Below are positions 33,192 to 43,694 of a stretch of 64,000 bases of DNA, one piece after another. The position numbers and the translations under genes were made by a program. This DNA is from Pseudomonas sp. MYb327 (GTDB lineage: Bacteria > Pseudomonadota > Gammaproteobacteria > Pseudomonadales > Pseudomonadaceae). The stretch covers positions 5,975,001-6,039,000 of the forward strand of contig NZ_CP159258.1 of the NCBI RefSeq assembly GCF_040438925.1, read 5' to 3'. A model generated the notes under the pieces. That model was not told the origin of the DNA. It ran no database searches and was given only the letters and a program-made list of their open reading frames with translations. Each line of letters starts with the position of its first letter. The first letter of the stretch is position 1.

Positions 33192-33443
33192 CGTCGAGCT
33201 CCTCGAAAGACTTTTTAGGAAATAGCAAACAAAATAGGCCGCGAATCATGCCGATGAGTTGAGGTGTTGTCAAGGGCGGTTGAAACGTTCCGCTAAGTGG
33301 TAGGTGCTGCACGACTGGATATTTCTTTCCGGCGTACGACCTGTAAACTCGCGAGCTTTGGCTCAGTGCTGTTGCGGCGCGGAGTATCGCATAAGTAGGC
33401 GCATTGTTCGCCTGCTGTTTATCGACAGGCACAAACTCTTTCA

Positions 33444-34982
33444 ATGAATCTGCTCAAATCGTTGGCCGCCGTCAGCTCTATCACGATGCTTTCCCGGATT
33501 TTGGGGTTCGTTCGTGACACCCTCATTGCGCGCATATTTGGCGCGGGAATGGCGACCGACGCCTTCTTTATCGCCTTCAAATTGCCCAATCTGTTGCGCC
33601 GAATTTTCGCTGAAGGGGCTTTCTCCCAGGCTTTCGTGCCGATTCTTGCCGAATACAAGAGCCAGCAGGGCGAGGAGGCGACGCGAACATTCATTGCCTA
33701 TGTCTCGGGCTTGCTGACGTTGGTACTGGCGTTGGTCACGGTGCTGGGCATGATTGCTGCGCCGTGGGTAATCTGGGTGACGGCGCCGGGTTTCACCGAT
33801 ACCCCGGAAAAATTCGAACTGACCTCCAGTTTGCTGCGGGTGACTTTTCCATACATTTTGCTGATCTCCCTTTCTTCGTTGGCGGGCGCGATTCTCAATA
33901 CCTGGAATCGTTTTTCGGTGCCGGCCTTCGTGCCGACACTGCTTAACGTCAGCATGATTATTTTTGCGCTGTTTCTGACGCCGTACTTCGATCCGCCAGT
34001 GATGGCGCTGGGCTGGGCGGTACTGGCGGGTGGCCTGGCGCAGTTGCTTTATCAGCTGCCACACCTGAAAAAGATCGGCATGCTGGTGCTGCCACGCCTG
34101 AATCTGCGTGACAGCGGCGTCTGGCGGGTAATGAAGCAGATGTTGCCGGCAATTCTCGGCGTGTCGGTAAGCCAGATCTCGCTGATCATCAACACTATCT
34201 TTGCCTCGTTCCTGGTTGCCGGTTCCGTGTCCTGGATGTACTACGCCGACCGATTGATGGAATTGCCGTCGGGCGTGCTGGGCGTGGCGTTGGGGACGAT
34301 TCTACTGCCGACCCTGGCCAGGACTTACGCCAGCAAGGATCGCCAGGAATATTCGCGAATCCTCGATTGGGGGCTGCGCCTGTGCTTTGTGCTGGTGTTG
34401 CCTTGCGCCCTGGCGCTCGGAATTCTGGCTGAGCCGCTGACGGTTTCACTGTTCCAGTACGGTCAGTTCGATGCCCACGATGCGGCCATGACCCAACGTG
34501 CTCTGGTTGCATATTCGGTCGGTTTGCTCGGGATTATCGTGATTAAAGTGCTGGCGCCGGGCTTCTATGCGCAACAAAACATCCGCACGCCGGTAAAAAT
34601 CGCGATTTTCACGTTGGTCGTTACGCAGCTGTTCAACCTGGCACTGATCGGCCCGCTGGCTCACGCCGGCCTGGCACTCGCGATCAGTGCTGGGGCCTGT
34701 CTCAATGCCGGGTTGCTCTTCTATCAGCTGCGCAAGCAGCAGATGTATCAACCGCAACCGGGCTGGGCGAAGTTCAGTTTCAAACTGGTTTTCGCGGTGA
34801 CGGTGATGTCTGCTGTATTGCTGGCCGGGATGCATTTCATGCCTGCTTGGGGTGAGGGCCAGATGCTCGAACGCTTCCTGCGCCTGGGCGCCTTGGTGGT
34901 CGCCGGTGTGGTGGCCTATTTCGGCATGTTAGTGTTGATGGGCTTCCGTTTGCGCGACTTCAATCGCAAGGCGCTCGGCTGA
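33444..34982 (+). CDS. murJ: Lipid II flippase MurJ (MviN)
   Basis: 512-residue polytopic membrane protein, about 14 helices, that moves lipid II across the inner membrane for peptidoglycan synthesis. Typical features are the N-terminal [39 protein letters not shown] and [18 protein letters not shown], then [31 protein letters not shown] in the middle. Essential in Pseudomonas. The start of the murJ-ribF-ileS-lspA-fkpB-ispH run. Confidence 0.97.
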   Translation: MNLLKSLAAVSSITMLSRILGFVRDTLIARIFGAGMATDAFFIAFKLPNLLRRIFAEGAFSQAFVPILAEYKSQQGEEATRTFIAYVSGLLTLVLALVTVLGMIAAPWVIWVTAPGFTDTPEKFELTSSLLRVTFPYILLISLSSLAGAILNTWNRFSVPAFVPTLLNVSMIIFALFLTPYFDPPVMALGWAVLAGGLAQLLYQLPHLKKIGMLVLPRLNLRDSGVWRVMKQMLPAILGVSVSQISLIINTIFASFLVAGSVSWMYYADRLMELPSGVLGVALGTILLPTLARTYASKDRQEYSRILDWGLRLCFVLVLPCALALGILAEPLTVSLFQYGQFDAHDAAMTQRALVAYSVGLLGIIVIKVLAPGFYAQQNIRTPVKIAIFTLVVTQLFNLALIGPLAHAGLALAISAGACLNAGLLFYQLRKQQMYQPQPGWAKFSFKLVFAVTVMSAVLLAGMHFMPAWGEGQMLERFLRLGALVVAGVVAYFGMLVLMGFRLRDFNRKALG

Positions 34983-35111
34983 GGTCAGAACTTTGATACA
35001 CGCGGGCGGGCCGGCGTTTTTGTCGGCTCGATTACTTTGGGTTACGGTGTTGCCTGTCGTCGGCCGCCGGGTGTGGTTATAATCGACCACTTTATGAGCA
35101 AGAAGCGCGTT

Positions 35112-36062
35112 ATGCAGCTGGTTCGAGGCCTCCACAATCTGCGCCCCCAGCATCGGGGCTGTGTCGCCACTATTGGCAACTTTGACGGTGTACACCGTGG
35201 TCACCAGGCTATCCTGGGGCGACTGCGTGAGCGCGCCCTTGAGTTGGGCGTGCCCAGTTGCGTGGTGATTTTCGAGCCGCAGCCACGGGAGTTTTTCGCT
35301 CCGGACACCGCACCGGCCCGTCTGGCACGACTGCGCGATAAACTGCAGCTGCTAGCCGCTGAAGGGGTCGACCGGGTCCTGTGCCTGGCCTTCAATCAGC
35401 GCCTGAGCAAGCTCAGTGCCAGCGAATTCGTGAATACCATTCTGGTGGACGGTCTCGGTGTGCAGCACCTTGAAGTCGGTGACGACTTCCGTTTCGGCTG
35501 CGACCGGATAGGGGATTTCGATTTCCTGCAACAGGCCGGCGTCATGCAGGGCTTTACCGTCGAAGCTGCGCAGACCGTCGAGCTCGACGGCATTCGTGTC
35601 AGCAGTACCCAGGTGCGTAATGCGCTGGCCGCCGCTGACTTTGCCCTCGCCGAGCGCCTGCTCGGTCGCCCGTACCGGATTGCCGGTCGCGTGTTGCACG
35701 GCCAGAAACTGGCGCGGCAGTTGGGTACGCCCACCGCGAACATTCAGCTCAAGCGTCGTCGCGTACCGTTGACCGGGGTTTATCTGGTCAGCGTCGATCT
35801 CGACGGCAAGACCTGGCCAGGCGTCGCCAATATCGGCGTTCGACCCACGGTCCAAGGGGATGGCAAAGCCCACCTCGAAGTCCATCTTTTAGATTTTGCC
35901 GGCGATCTGTATGACCGGCGTATGACGGTGGTTTTCCACCAAAAGCTGCGTGAAGAGCAGCGTTTCGCCTCTCTGGAGGCGCTTAAGACGGCGATCAATG
36001 CGGATGTCGCCGCCGCCCGTGCCCTGTCGCACCTAGCGCCAATCGCTAATGAAGAGCCTTAA
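35112..36062 (+). CDS. ribF: Bifunctional riboflavin kinase / FAD synthetase
   Basis: 316 residues from ATG 35112 (MQLVRGLHNLRPQHRGCVATIGNFDGVHRGHQA); the next ATG upstream (35094) adds six residues. The N-terminal FMN adenylyltransferase domain has TIGNFDGVHRGH and GDDFRFGCDR and the SSTQVR element; the C-terminal riboflavin kinase domain has LGTPTANI and GVYLV. It makes FMN and FAD. The TAA stop abuts the ileS ATG with no gap. Confidence 0.97.
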   Translation: MQLVRGLHNLRPQHRGCVATIGNFDGVHRGHQAILGRLRERALELGVPSCVVIFEPQPREFFAPDTAPARLARLRDKLQLLAAEGVDRVLCLAFNQRLSKLSASEFVNTILVDGLGVQHLEVGDDFRFGCDRIGDFDFLQQAGVMQGFTVEAAQTVELDGIRVSSTQVRNALAAADFALAERLLGRPYRIAGRVLHGQKLARQLGTPTANIQLKRRRVPLTGVYLVSVDLDGKTWPGVANIGVRPTVQGDGKAHLEVHLLDFAGDLYDRRMTVVFHQKLREEQRFASLEALKTAINADVAAARALSHLAPIANEEP

Positions 36063-38894
36063 ATGACCGACTATAAAGCCACGCTAAACCTTCCGGACAC
36101 CGCCTTCCCAATGAAGGCCGGCCTGCCACAGCGCGAACCGCAGATTCTGCAGCGCTGGGACAGTATTGGCCTGTACGGAAAGTTGCGCGAGATTGGCAAG
36201 GATCGTCCGAAGTTCGTCCTGCACGACGGTCCTCCGTACGCCAACGGCACGATTCACATCGGTCACGCACTGAACAAGATCCTCAAGGACATGATCATCC
36301 GTTCGAAGACCCTGTCGGGTTTCGACGCGCCTTATGTTCCGGGCTGGGACTGCCACGGTCTGCCAATCGAGCACAAAGTCGAAGTAACCCACGGCAAGAA
36401 CCTCGGCGCGGACAAGACCCGCGAACTGTGCCGGGCCTATGCCACCGAGCAGATCGAAGGCCAGAAATCCGAATTCATCCGTCTGGGCGTGCTGGGCGAC
36501 TTCGCCAACCCGTACAAGACCATGGACTTCAAGAACGAGGCCGGTGAAATCCGTGCTCTCGCCGAAATCGTCAAGGGCGGTTTCGTGTTCAAGGGTTTGA
36601 AGCCCGTGAACTGGTGCTTCGACTGCGGTTCGGCTCTGGCTGAAGCGGAAGTCGAGTACGAGAACAAGAAGTCCTCGACCATCGACGTGGCGTTCCCGAT
36701 TGCCGACGAAGCCAAACTGGCTGCCGCCTTCGGTCTGCCATCGCTGGCCAAGCCTGCCTCGATCGTCATCTGGACCACCACCCCTTGGACCATTCCGGCC
36801 AACCAGGCGCTGAACGTCCACCCGGAGTTCAACTACGCCCTGGTCGACGTCGGCGACAAACTGTTGGTGCTGGCTGAAGAATTGGTCGAGTCGTGCCTGG
36901 CACGTTACTCGCTGGAAGGCTCGGTCATTGCGACCACTACCGGTAAAGAACTCGAACTGATCAACTTCCGTCACCCGTTCTACGACCGTCTGTCGCCGGT
37001 TTACCTGGCTGACTACGTTGAGCTGGGCGCGGGCACTGGCGTGGTTCACTCCGCACCTGCCTACGGCGTGGACGACTTCGTGACCTGCAAGAAGTACGGC
37101 ATGGTCAACGATGACATCCTCAACCCAGTGCAAAGCAACGGCGTTTACGCGACCTCGCTGGAGTTCTTCGGCGGCCAGTTCATCTGGAAGGCCAACCCGG
37201 CCATCGTCGACAAGCTGACCGAAGTCGGTGCGCTGATGCACACCACCATCATCGAACACAGCTACATGCACTGCTGGCGCCACAAGACGCCGCTGATCTA
37301 CCGCGCCACCGCGCAGTGGTTCATCGGCATGGACAAGCAGCCGACCACCGGCGACACCCTACGCCAGCGTTCGCTCAAAGCCATCGAAGACACCAAGTTC
37401 GTCCCGGCCTGGGGCCAGGCGCGCCTGCACTCGATGATCGCCAACCGTCCTGACTGGTGCATCTCCCGTCAGCGCAACTGGGGCGTGCCGATCCCGTTTT
37501 TCCTGAACAAGGAAAGCGGTGAGCTGCACCCACGTACCGTCGAACTGATGGAAGAAGTGGCCAAGCGCGTCGAAGTCGAAGGCATCGAAGCCTGGTTCAA
37601 GCTGGACGCCGCTGAGTTGCTCGGTGACGAAGCGCCACAGTACGACAAGATCAGCGACACCCTCGACGTCTGGTTCGACTCGGGCACCACGCATTGGCAC
37701 GTCCTGCGCGGTTCGCACCCGATGGGCCACGAAAGCGGCCCACGCGCTGATTTGTACCTGGAAGGTTCGGATCAACACCGCGGTTGGTTCCACTCGTCGC
37801 TGCTGACCGGTTGCGCTATCGACAACCACGCTCCGTATCGCGAACTGTTGACCCACGGCTTCACTGTCGACGAGTCCGGCCGCAAGATGTCCAAGTCGCT
37901 GGGCAACGTGATCGCGCCGCAAAAGGTCAACGACACCCTGGGCGCCGACATCATGCGTCTGTGGGTTGCATCGACCGATTACTCGGGGGAGATGGCGGTT
38001 TCCGAGCAGATCCTGCAGCGCAGCGCGGACGCCTACCGGCGTATCCGTAACACCGCGCGTTTCCTGCTCTCGAACCTGACCGGTTTCAACCCGACCACCG
38101 ACCTGCTGCCGGCCGAAGAAATGCTCGCGCTGGACCGTTGGGCCGTGGACCGTACCCTGCTGCTGCAACGTGAGTTGCAAGAACACTACGGCGAATACCG
38201 CTTCTGGAACGTGTACTCGAAGATCCACAACTTCTGCGTGCAGGAGCTCGGCGGTTTCTACCTCGACATTATCAAGGATCGCCAGTACACCACCGGCGCC
38301 GACAGCAAGGCCCGCCGTTCGTGCCAGACCGCGCTGTTCCACATCTCCGAAGCGCTGGTACGCTGGATCGCACCGATCCTGGCCTTCACCGCCGACGAAT
38401 TGTGGCAGTACCTGCCGGGCGAGCGTAACGAGTCCGTCATGCTCAACACCTGGTACGAAGGCCTGACCGAACTGCCGGAAGGCTTCGAGCTGGGTCGTGC
38501 CTACTGGGATCGCATCATGGAAGTGAAGGTTGCGGTCAACAAAGAGATGGAAATCCAGCGCGCGGCCAAGGCCGTCGGTGGCAACCTGCAGGCCGAAGTG
38601 ACGCTGTTCGCCGAAGAGGCGCTGAGCGCCGACCTGGCCAAACTGAGCAACGAACTGCGCTTCGTGTTGATCACTTCGACCGCCAGCGTCGCACCGTTTG
38701 TTCAGGCACCGGCGGACGCGGTAGTCACCGAAGTCAGCGGCTTGAAGCTGAAAATCGTCAAGTCGGCCTTCGCCAAGTGCGCCCGTTGCTGGCACTGCCG
38801 TGAAGACGTCGGCGTGAACCCGGAGCATCCGGAAATCTGCGGTCGTTGCGTGGACAACATCAGCGGCGCTGGCGAGGTTCGTCACTATGCCTAA
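36063..38894 (+). CDS. ileS: Isoleucyl-tRNA synthetase
   Basis: 943-residue class I synthetase. HIGH motif at 65-68 (GTIHIGHAL), KMSKS at 608-612, the CP1 editing domain between them (including [15 protein letters not shown]), and a C-terminal zinc site from two CxxC pairs (CARCWHC and CGRCVDN). It is of the KMSKS/HIGH bacterial, mupirocin-sensitive type (ileS1-like, with the C-terminal zinc finger). Directly abuts ribF and overlaps lspA by eight bases. Confidence 0.98.
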   Translation: MTDYKATLNLPDTAFPMKAGLPQREPQILQRWDSIGLYGKLREIGKDRPKFVLHDGPPYANGTIHIGHALNKILKDMIIRSKTLSGFDAPYVPGWDCHGLPIEHKVEVTHGKNLGADKTRELCRAYATEQIEGQKSEFIRLGVLGDFANPYKTMDFKNEAGEIRALAEIVKGGFVFKGLKPVNWCFDCGSALAEAEVEYENKKSSTIDVAFPIADEAKLAAAFGLPSLAKPASIVIWTTTPWTIPANQALNVHPEFNYALVDVGDKLLVLAEELVESCLARYSLEGSVIATTTGKELELINFRHPFYDRLSPVYLADYVELGAGTGVVHSAPAYGVDDFVTCKKYGMVNDDILNPVQSNGVYATSLEFFGGQFIWKANPAIVDKLTEVGALMHTTIIEHSYMHCWRHKTPLIYRATAQWFIGMDKQPTTGDTLRQRSLKAIEDTKFVPAWGQARLHSMIANRPDWCISRQRNWGVPIPFFLNKESGELHPRTVELMEEVAKRVEVEGIEAWFKLDAAELLGDEAPQYDKISDTLDVWFDSGTTHWHVLRGSHPMGHESGPRADLYLEGSDQHRGWFHSSLLTGCAIDNHAPYRELLTHGFTVDESGRKMSKSLGNVIAPQKVNDTLGADIMRLWVASTDYSGEMAVSEQILQRSADAYRRIRNTARFLLSNLTGFNPTTDLLPAEEMLALDRWAVDRTLLLQRELQEHYGEYRFWNVYSKIHNFCVQELGGFYLDIIKDRQYTTGADSKARRSCQTALFHISEALVRWIAPILAFTADELWQYLPGERNESVMLNTWYEGLTELPEGFELGRAYWDRIMEVKVAVNKEMEIQRAAKAVGGNLQAEVTLFAEEALSADLAKLSNELRFVLITSTASVAPFVQAPADAVVTEVSGLKLKIVKSAFAKCARCWHCREDVGVNPEHPEICGRCVDNISGAGEVRHYA

Positions 38895-39399
38895 TGCCAT
38901 TGGCCGTTTCGGACGGCTGGGCTGGCTCTGGTTGAGCTTGCTGGTTCTGGTCATTGACCAGGCCAGCAAGTTCTACTTCGAAGGCAAGCTCGAGATGTAT
39001 CAGCAGATCGTGGTGATCCCCGACTACTTCAGCTGGACCCTGGCCTACAACACCGGCGCGGCATTCAGCTTCCTGGCTGACAGCTCCGGCTGGCAGCGCT
39101 GGTTGTTTGCCCTGATTGCCATTGTGGTCAGCGCGGTGCTGGTGGTCTGGCTCAAGCGTCTGGGGCGCAACGAAACCTGGCTGGCCGTAGCGCTGGCACT
39201 GGTGCTCGGTGGCGCGCTGGGCAACCTGTATGACCGCATTGCCCTGGGCCATGTGATCGATTTCATTCTGGTGCACTGGCAGAACCGCCACCACTTCCCG
39301 GCGTTCAATTTTGCCGACAGCGCAATCACTGTAGGCGCCGTCATGCTGGCACTGGATATGTTCAAAAGTAAAAAAACCGGAGAAGCCGTTCATGACTGA
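38887..39399 (+). CDS. lspA: Lipoprotein signal peptidase II
   Basis: 170-residue inner-membrane aspartyl protease with four helices that removes the signal peptide from diacylated prolipoproteins. The two catalytic Asp are in [10 protein letters not shown] and [20 protein letters not shown] is also conserved. Overlaps ileS upstream and fkpB downstream by eight bases each, so the three are translationally linked. Confidence 0.97.
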   Translation: MPNAIGRFGRLGWLWLSLLVLVIDQASKFYFEGKLEMYQQIVVIPDYFSWTLAYNTGAAFSFLADSSGWQRWLFALIAIVVSAVLVVWLKRLGRNETWLAVALALVLGGALGNLYDRIALGHVIDFILVHWQNRHHFPAFNFADSAITVGAVMLALDMFKSKKTGEAVHD

Positions 39400-39844
39400 A
39401 CAGGTATTGGCTGAGCAACGCATTGGCCAGAACACGGAAGTCACCTTGCATTTCGCATTGCGCCTGGAGAATGGCGACACGGTGGACAGCACCTTCGATA
39501 AAGCTCCAGCGACCTTCAAGGTTGGTGACGGCAACCTGTTGCCAGGATTCGAAGCTGCACTGTTCGGTTTCAAAGCCGGCGACAAGCGTACCCTGAGCAT
39601 TGAGCCGGAAAACGCTTTCGGTCAGCCCAATCCGCAAAACGTACAGATCATCCCGCGTTCCCAGTTCCAAGACATGGACCTGTCGCCGGGTTTGCTGGTG
39701 ATCTTCAACGATGCGGCCAATACTGAATTGCCGGGCGTGGTGAAAGAGTTCGATGACGCGCAAGTGACCATCGACTTCAACCACCCGCTGGCTGGCAAGA
39801 CGCTGACCTTTGACGTGGAAATCATCTCCGTCAAAGCGCTGTAA
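39392..39844 (+). CDS. fkpB: FKBP-type peptidyl-prolyl isomerase, SlpA/FkpB type
   Basis: 150 residues with the SlyD/SlpA-like arrangement: an FKBP core interrupted by an insert-in-flap domain. Visible VTLHFALRLENGDTVDSTFDKAPATFKVGDGNLLPGFEAAL and INHPLAG-like DFNHPLAGKTLTFDVEII. It lacks the His-rich metal-binding tail of SlyD. Cytosolic chaperone and prolyl isomerase. Lies between lspA and ispH, the usual proteobacterial order. Confidence 0.95.
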   Translation: MTEQVLAEQRIGQNTEVTLHFALRLENGDTVDSTFDKAPATFKVGDGNLLPGFEAALFGFKAGDKRTLSIEPENAFGQPNPQNVQIIPRSQFQDMDLSPGLLVIFNDAANTELPGVVKEFDDAQVTIDFNHPLAGKTLTFDVEIISVKAL

Positions 39845-39865
39845 CTGATCGTACGCGGTCAAAAA

Positions 39866-39955
39866 TGTAGGAGCGAGCCTGCTCGCGATGAGTACCTGAC
39901 ATTCAACACATGTGTTGGCTGACACTCCGCCATCGCGAGCAGGCTCGCTCCTACA
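39866..39955. repeat. REPIN (inverted REP pair)
   Basis: TGTAGGAGCGAGCCTGCTCG and inverse CGAGCAGGCTCGCTCCTACA, with spacer ATTCAACACATGTGTTGGCT forming an inner palindrome. It separates fkpB from ispH. Confidence 0.92.
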
Positions 39956-39996
39956 GTGTTTTTTATTGTTTTCGCGCGCAAGACACGAGGCACAGC

Positions 39997-40944
39997 ATGC
40001 AAATCAAACTCGCCAACCCCCGTGGCTTCTGCGCCGGTGTGGACCGGGCGATCGAAATCGTCAACCGCGCCCTGGAAGTATTCGGGCCGCCGATCTATGT
40101 GCGCCATGAAGTGGTCCACAACAAATTCGTCGTCGAAGACCTGCGCGCACGCGGGGCGATTTTCGTCGAGGAACTGGATCAGGTACCGGACGACGTGATC
40201 GTGATCTTCAGTGCCCACGGCGTTTCCCAGGCCGTACGTACCGAAGCCGCCGGCCGTGGCCTGAAGGTGTTCGACGCCACATGCCCGCTGGTAACCAAAG
40301 TGCACATCGAAGTCGCACGCTACAGCCGCGACGGTCGTGAATGCATCCTGATCGGCCACGCCGGTCATCCGGAAGTCGAAGGCACCATGGGCCAGTACGA
40401 CGGCAGCAATGGTGGTGCGATCTATCTGGTCGAAGACGAAAAAGACGTTGCCGCATTGCAGGTGAACAATCCGGAAAAACTGGCTTTCGTCACCCAGACC
40501 ACTCTGTCCATGGACGATACCAGTCGCGTTATCGACGCGTTGCGTAGCCGTTTTCCGGCCATCGGTGGTCCGCGCAAGGACGACATCTGCTACGCCACGC
40601 AAAACCGTCAGGACGCGGTCAAGCAATTGGCTGACGAGTGCGATGTGGTGCTGGTGGTCGGCAGTCCGAACAGTTCGAACTCTAATCGCCTGCGTGAACT
40701 CGCCGAGCGCATGGCCACTCCGGCTTATCTCATCGACGGCGCCGAGGACCTGCAAAAAAGCTGGTTCGACGGTGTCGAGCGTATTGGCATTACCGCTGGC
40801 GCTTCTGCCCCGGAAGTTCTGGTGCGTGGCGTGATCCAGCAGTTGCAGGCGTGGGGCGCTACCGGCGCCGACGAACTGGCCGGTCGCGAGGAGAACATCA
40901 CGTTCTCTATGCCTAAAGAGTTGCGCGTTCGTTCCCTGCTTTGA
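39997..40944 (+). CDS. ispH: 4-hydroxy-3-methylbut-2-enyl diphosphate reductase
   Basis: 315 residues from ATG 39997 ([19 protein letters not shown]). Last enzyme of the MEP isoprenoid pathway, an iron-sulphur protein making IPP and DMAPP. The three cluster Cys are seen in [14 protein letters not shown] and [23 protein letters not shown] and the [13 protein letters not shown] [12 protein letters not shown] are present. Its 3' end overlaps the 3' end of convergent fimT by 32 bases. Confidence 0.98.
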   Translation: MQIKLANPRGFCAGVDRAIEIVNRALEVFGPPIYVRHEVVHNKFVVEDLRARGAIFVEELDQVPDDVIVIFSAHGVSQAVRTEAAGRGLKVFDATCPLVTKVHIEVARYSRDGRECILIGHAGHPEVEGTMGQYDGSNGGAIYLVEDEKDVAALQVNNPEKLAFVTQTTLSMDDTSRVIDALRSRFPAIGGPRKDDICYATQNRQDAVKQLADECDVVLVVGSPNSSNSNRLRELAERMATPAYLIDGAEDLQKSWFDGVERIGITAGASAPEVLVRGVIQQLQAWGATGADELAGREENITFSMPKELRVRSLL

Positions 40945-41470
40945 GTTTTACCCCCTCAGCGCACAATGGCTGCTCAGCCTTGCTGTTGCGCAGACTGACG
41001 CGGCCGGTCGCGGCCAGCACCACCTGATGCTGGCTCACCGGTTCGCGGCCTGCGCAAATGTGCAGTGTCCCCGCCCGAAAGGCACCGTTGCCTAATTGTG
41101 GTTCGCCCAGGCTGCTGAATTTTACCGAAGTCCTGACCGGTCCATTGCCGACAATCGGCACCCCGAAAGCGTTTTGGCGCTCGACCAGCAACGGATTGTT
41201 GCTGTCCTTATACCCCTTGCCACTTATGTCCAGAATGATTCGCCAGCCCTCGCGCCAGTCACCATCAATGGCGTGAATCACAACGGCCTGATGACGTGCG
41301 ATCGCCTCGGTCCTGGCGCTGCGGATGTCACTGAAAAGCGACTGCGCCGCCAGTTCGCGTTGGTTCGACTCGGTGACTTGCGCAAATGCCGGACTGACCA
41401 AATGCAGAACAATCCCGACAATCGTCAGTCCCATAAGCAGTTCGATCAGGCTGAACCCTCGCTGATGCAT
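40913..41470 (-). CDS. fimT: FimT-type minor pseudopilin
   Basis: 185 residues from the ATG at 41470. Prepilin leader MHQRG is cut before [17 protein letters not shown], with Glu at +5; a GspH/FimT C-terminal domain follows, with one Cys pair (HICAG, PLCAEG). FimT is linked to type IV pilus assembly and, in some gamma-proteobacteria, to DNA uptake. It is transcribed away from fimU, while in PAO1 I recall fimT and fimU in the same direction. The frame extends upstream but without pilin sequence. Confidence 0.88.
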   Translation of the reverse strand: MHQRGFSLIELLMGLTIVGIVLHLVSPAFAQVTESNQRELAAQSLFSDIRSARTEAIARHQAVVIHAIDGDWREGWRIILDISGKGYKDSNNPLLVERQNAFGVPIVGNGPVRTSVKFSSLGEPQLGNGAFRAGTLHICAGREPVSQHQVVLAATGRVSLRNSKAEQPLCAEGVKLKAGNERATL

Positions 41471-41597
41471 GACAACTTCCTCCCTGGAGTGTTTGGTCCG
41501 TGCGATCCGTGCACGGAATGGCAGAACAACCGCGTTTCGGCAGGCGAATGTTCTGGCGTGTAAAAGCAGGTATAGCCGACGGCAACGGAGGGCATTG

Positions 41598-42071
41598 ATG
41601 GAACATCGTACAAAAGGTTTCACGCTGATCGAGTTGCTGGTCGCGTTGGGGATCTTTCTGATCCTGATCACTCTAGCGGTTCCGGCGTTCACCCGTTCCA
41701 CGCAAATCACCAAGGCCGATACCGAGATCGCTGATCTGCAACGTGGTCTTAATTTCGCGAGATTGGAAGCGATCGACCGGGGCATGACCACGCGGGTTCG
41801 GCCGACCGTGGGCGGCAGCGTCTGGACCGGGGAGTTGACGGTTTATGACGGTACTGGCACGCCGGCGAATGTATTGCGGGTTGTTCCAGCGATGAGCAGC
41901 GGCGCGACGCTGACGCTAACCTCAGGAGTGACCGCCATCGATTTCAACAATCTGGGCGGCTTGTCTTCATCGTCCACGGCGGTGGTGATCAACTATGTGC
42001 TGGGCACGCAAAGCAGGACGCTGAACGTGTGTTTGAACGGACGAATTCTATTGGGTGGAAGTTGCGGATGA
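41598..42071 (+). CDS. fimU: Minor pilin FimU
   Basis: 157 residues from ATG 41598, with GGAGGG upstream. Leader MEHRTKG then FTLIELLVALGIFLILI; the GspH domain has QRGLNFARLEAIDRG and a Cys pair near the end (LNVCLNG, GGSCG). FimU couples the minor-pilin tip complex to the major pilin in P. aeruginosa. First gene of the overlapping minor-pilin operon. Confidence 0.92.
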   Translation: MEHRTKGFTLIELLVALGIFLILITLAVPAFTRSTQITKADTEIADLQRGLNFARLEAIDRGMTTRVRPTVGGSVWTGELTVYDGTGTPANVLRVVPAMSSGATLTLTSGVTAIDFNNLGGLSSSSTAVVINYVLGTQSRTLNVCLNGRILLGGSCG

Positions 42072-42517
42072 GGGAATGGAGCAAGCGTGCACAGGAAGGC
42101 ATGACGCTGATCGAAGTCCTGGTTGCACTGTTGATTCTGAGCGTGGGGCTGTTGGGGGCGGCGGCGATTCAACTGAATGCGCTGAAGTATACGGACAGTG
42201 CGCGCATGACCAGTCAGGCCAGTTTTATCGCCTACGACATGATGGACCGCATTCGCGCCAACACGGCCGCCGACTACACGGTGACGCCACCGACCTCCGG
42301 CAACCCGAGCGTCGCCAGGGACCAGGATCTCTACGATTTCACCAGCAATATCGTCAATTTCGGCGGCCCTACGGCGACCGGCAACATCACCCTCAATCAT
42401 CGCGTGTACACCATCACCATTACCTGGGACGACTCCCGGGCCGCCAATACTGCCAACTCCCGTCGCAGCTTCGTGCTGACCAGCCGCGCGAGCGTCGATC
42501 CGGTGGCGACCCCATGA
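42068..42517 (+). CDS. pilV: Minor pilin PilV
   Basis: 149 residues from ATG 42068, overlapping the fimU stop as ATGA. Leader ends ..KRAQEG, mature MTLIEVLVALLILSVGLLGAAAIQL, the classic PilV/GspI helix. The body is short and variable. Part of the tip complex with PilW, PilX, FimU and PilY1. Confidence 0.92.
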   Translation: MREWSKRAQEGMTLIEVLVALLILSVGLLGAAAIQLNALKYTDSARMTSQASFIAYDMMDRIRANTAADYTVTPPTSGNPSVARDQDLYDFTSNIVNFGGPTATGNITLNHRVYTITITWDDSRAANTANSRRSFVLTSRASVDPVATP

Positions 42518-43218
42518 GCCGCTTAAGCAGAGGGTTTGGCTTGATTGAATTGCTGATCGCCCTGGCGTTGAGTCTGGTCGTGGTGCTGGGCGTGGTTCAG
42601 GTTTTCATCGCCGCCAAGAACACCTTTGTCAGCCAGAACGCCGCCGCGACCATGCAGGAAGATGCGCGTTTCGTGCTGAGCAAAATGATTCAGGAAATCC
42701 GCATGGTTGGCATGTTCGGTTGCCTGGGGACGATCACGGATTCCAGTACAGCGGGTGATTTCAATGCCGCGCAGATCACGCCGATCAGTTGGGATAACGC
42801 CAGTCTCAAGCTGACGCTGGTGTCTGCGGACGTCGGCAACAGCGGCGGGCCGACCTGGACCGTGATTTCTGATTGCCGAACCAGTGCAACGGCTTACACC
42901 GAAGCTCCGACACCGGCGTCGGGGCAGTTGGCATTTCCGATTCGGCGGTTTGTCTACAGCCTGAAAAATGGTCAACTGACGATGGGCGTCGGCACGCCCG
43001 CGCAGCAAGTGCTGGTGGATAACGTCAGTGCCTTCAACGTCAGCTTCGGCCTTGCCAGTTCCGCCTCGGATTCGGCGGTCTCCAGTTACAGCAGCAACCC
43101 CTCCGCCCCGGCGCGTATTCGCAGTGTACGTCTGAGTTTGACCCTCACCGACCCAAACAACCGAGTGAGCAACCAAACTTTCAACGTGGTTGCCGCTTTG
43201 CGCAATCGCTTGCCATGA
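42514..43218 (+). CDS. pilW: Minor pilin PilW
   Basis: 234 residues from ATG 42514, overlapping pilV by ATGA. Very short leader MSRLSRG then FGLIELLIALALSLVVVLGVVQVF, with Glu at +5. The C-terminal part matches PilW (SVRLSLTLTDPNNRVSNQTFNVVAALRNRL). One Cys pair (FGCLG, SDCRT). Works with PilY1 in surface sensing in P. aeruginosa. Confidence 0.92.
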   Translation: MSRLSRGFGLIELLIALALSLVVVLGVVQVFIAAKNTFVSQNAAATMQEDARFVLSKMIQEIRMVGMFGCLGTITDSSTAGDFNAAQITPISWDNASLKLTLVSADVGNSGGPTWTVISDCRTSATAYTEAPTPASGQLAFPIRRFVYSLKNGQLTMGVGTPAQQVLVDNVSAFNVSFGLASSASDSAVSSYSSNPSAPARIRSVRLSLTLTDPNNRVSNQTFNVVAALRNRLP

Positions 43219-43694
43219 GGGGAAGGCTAATGATTCTTCAAGCCCAACGCGGCATGGCATTGCTTGTCAGCCTGGTGTTCCTGCTGTTGCTGACGCTGAT
43301 CGGTATTTCATCAATGCAGAACGCGACCCTGCAGGAAAAAATGGCCGGCAGCGTGAGCTTGCGCAATCAGTCATTCCAGGGCGCCGAAGCGGCGTTGCGG
43401 GTGGGCGAAAGCGCGGTGCAACTCGATAGCTATTCATTGGCGGTGTGCAGCGGCACCACTCAATGCGCACCACCGGCCGAATCGCAGGCGGTCAAAGCTG
43501 CGGGGTTCAACTCCACCTCGGGGGTGACCTGGATCGCTTCCGGCAACGGCTTTTATGGCGTGCAAAACATTGGCACCACCCTGACGGCGGTAAACGTGCC
43601 GAGCAATACCTCGGCGACGCTCTATCGAGTCACCGCAATCGGTATCGCCGGCAATTCGCGCAGTGTGGTGGAGAGTGTTTATGCGAAGTACTAA
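43215..43694 (+). CDS. pilX: Minor pilin PilX
   Basis: 159 residues, overlapping pilW by ATGA. N-terminus ..QRG then MALLVSLVFLLLLTLIGISSMQNATLQEKMAGS, the PilX/PilX_N signature. There is no Glu at +5 of the mature helix, as in GspK-like tip subunits, so it probably initiates rather than extends the filament. Two Cys (AVCSGTTQCAP) are close together. Confidence 0.92.
   Translation: MRGRLMILQAQRGMALLVSLVFLLLLTLIGISSMQNATLQEKMAGSVSLRNQSFQGAEAALRVGESAVQLDSYSLAVCSGTTQCAPPAESQAVKAAGFNSTSGVTWIASGNGFYGVQNIGTTLTAVNVPSNTSATLYRVTAIGIAGNSRSVVESVYAKY

Noticed and set aside
39910..39996. N-terminal extension of ispH
   Set aside because: It translates the right arm of a REPIN; IspH proteins start at [15 protein letters not shown].
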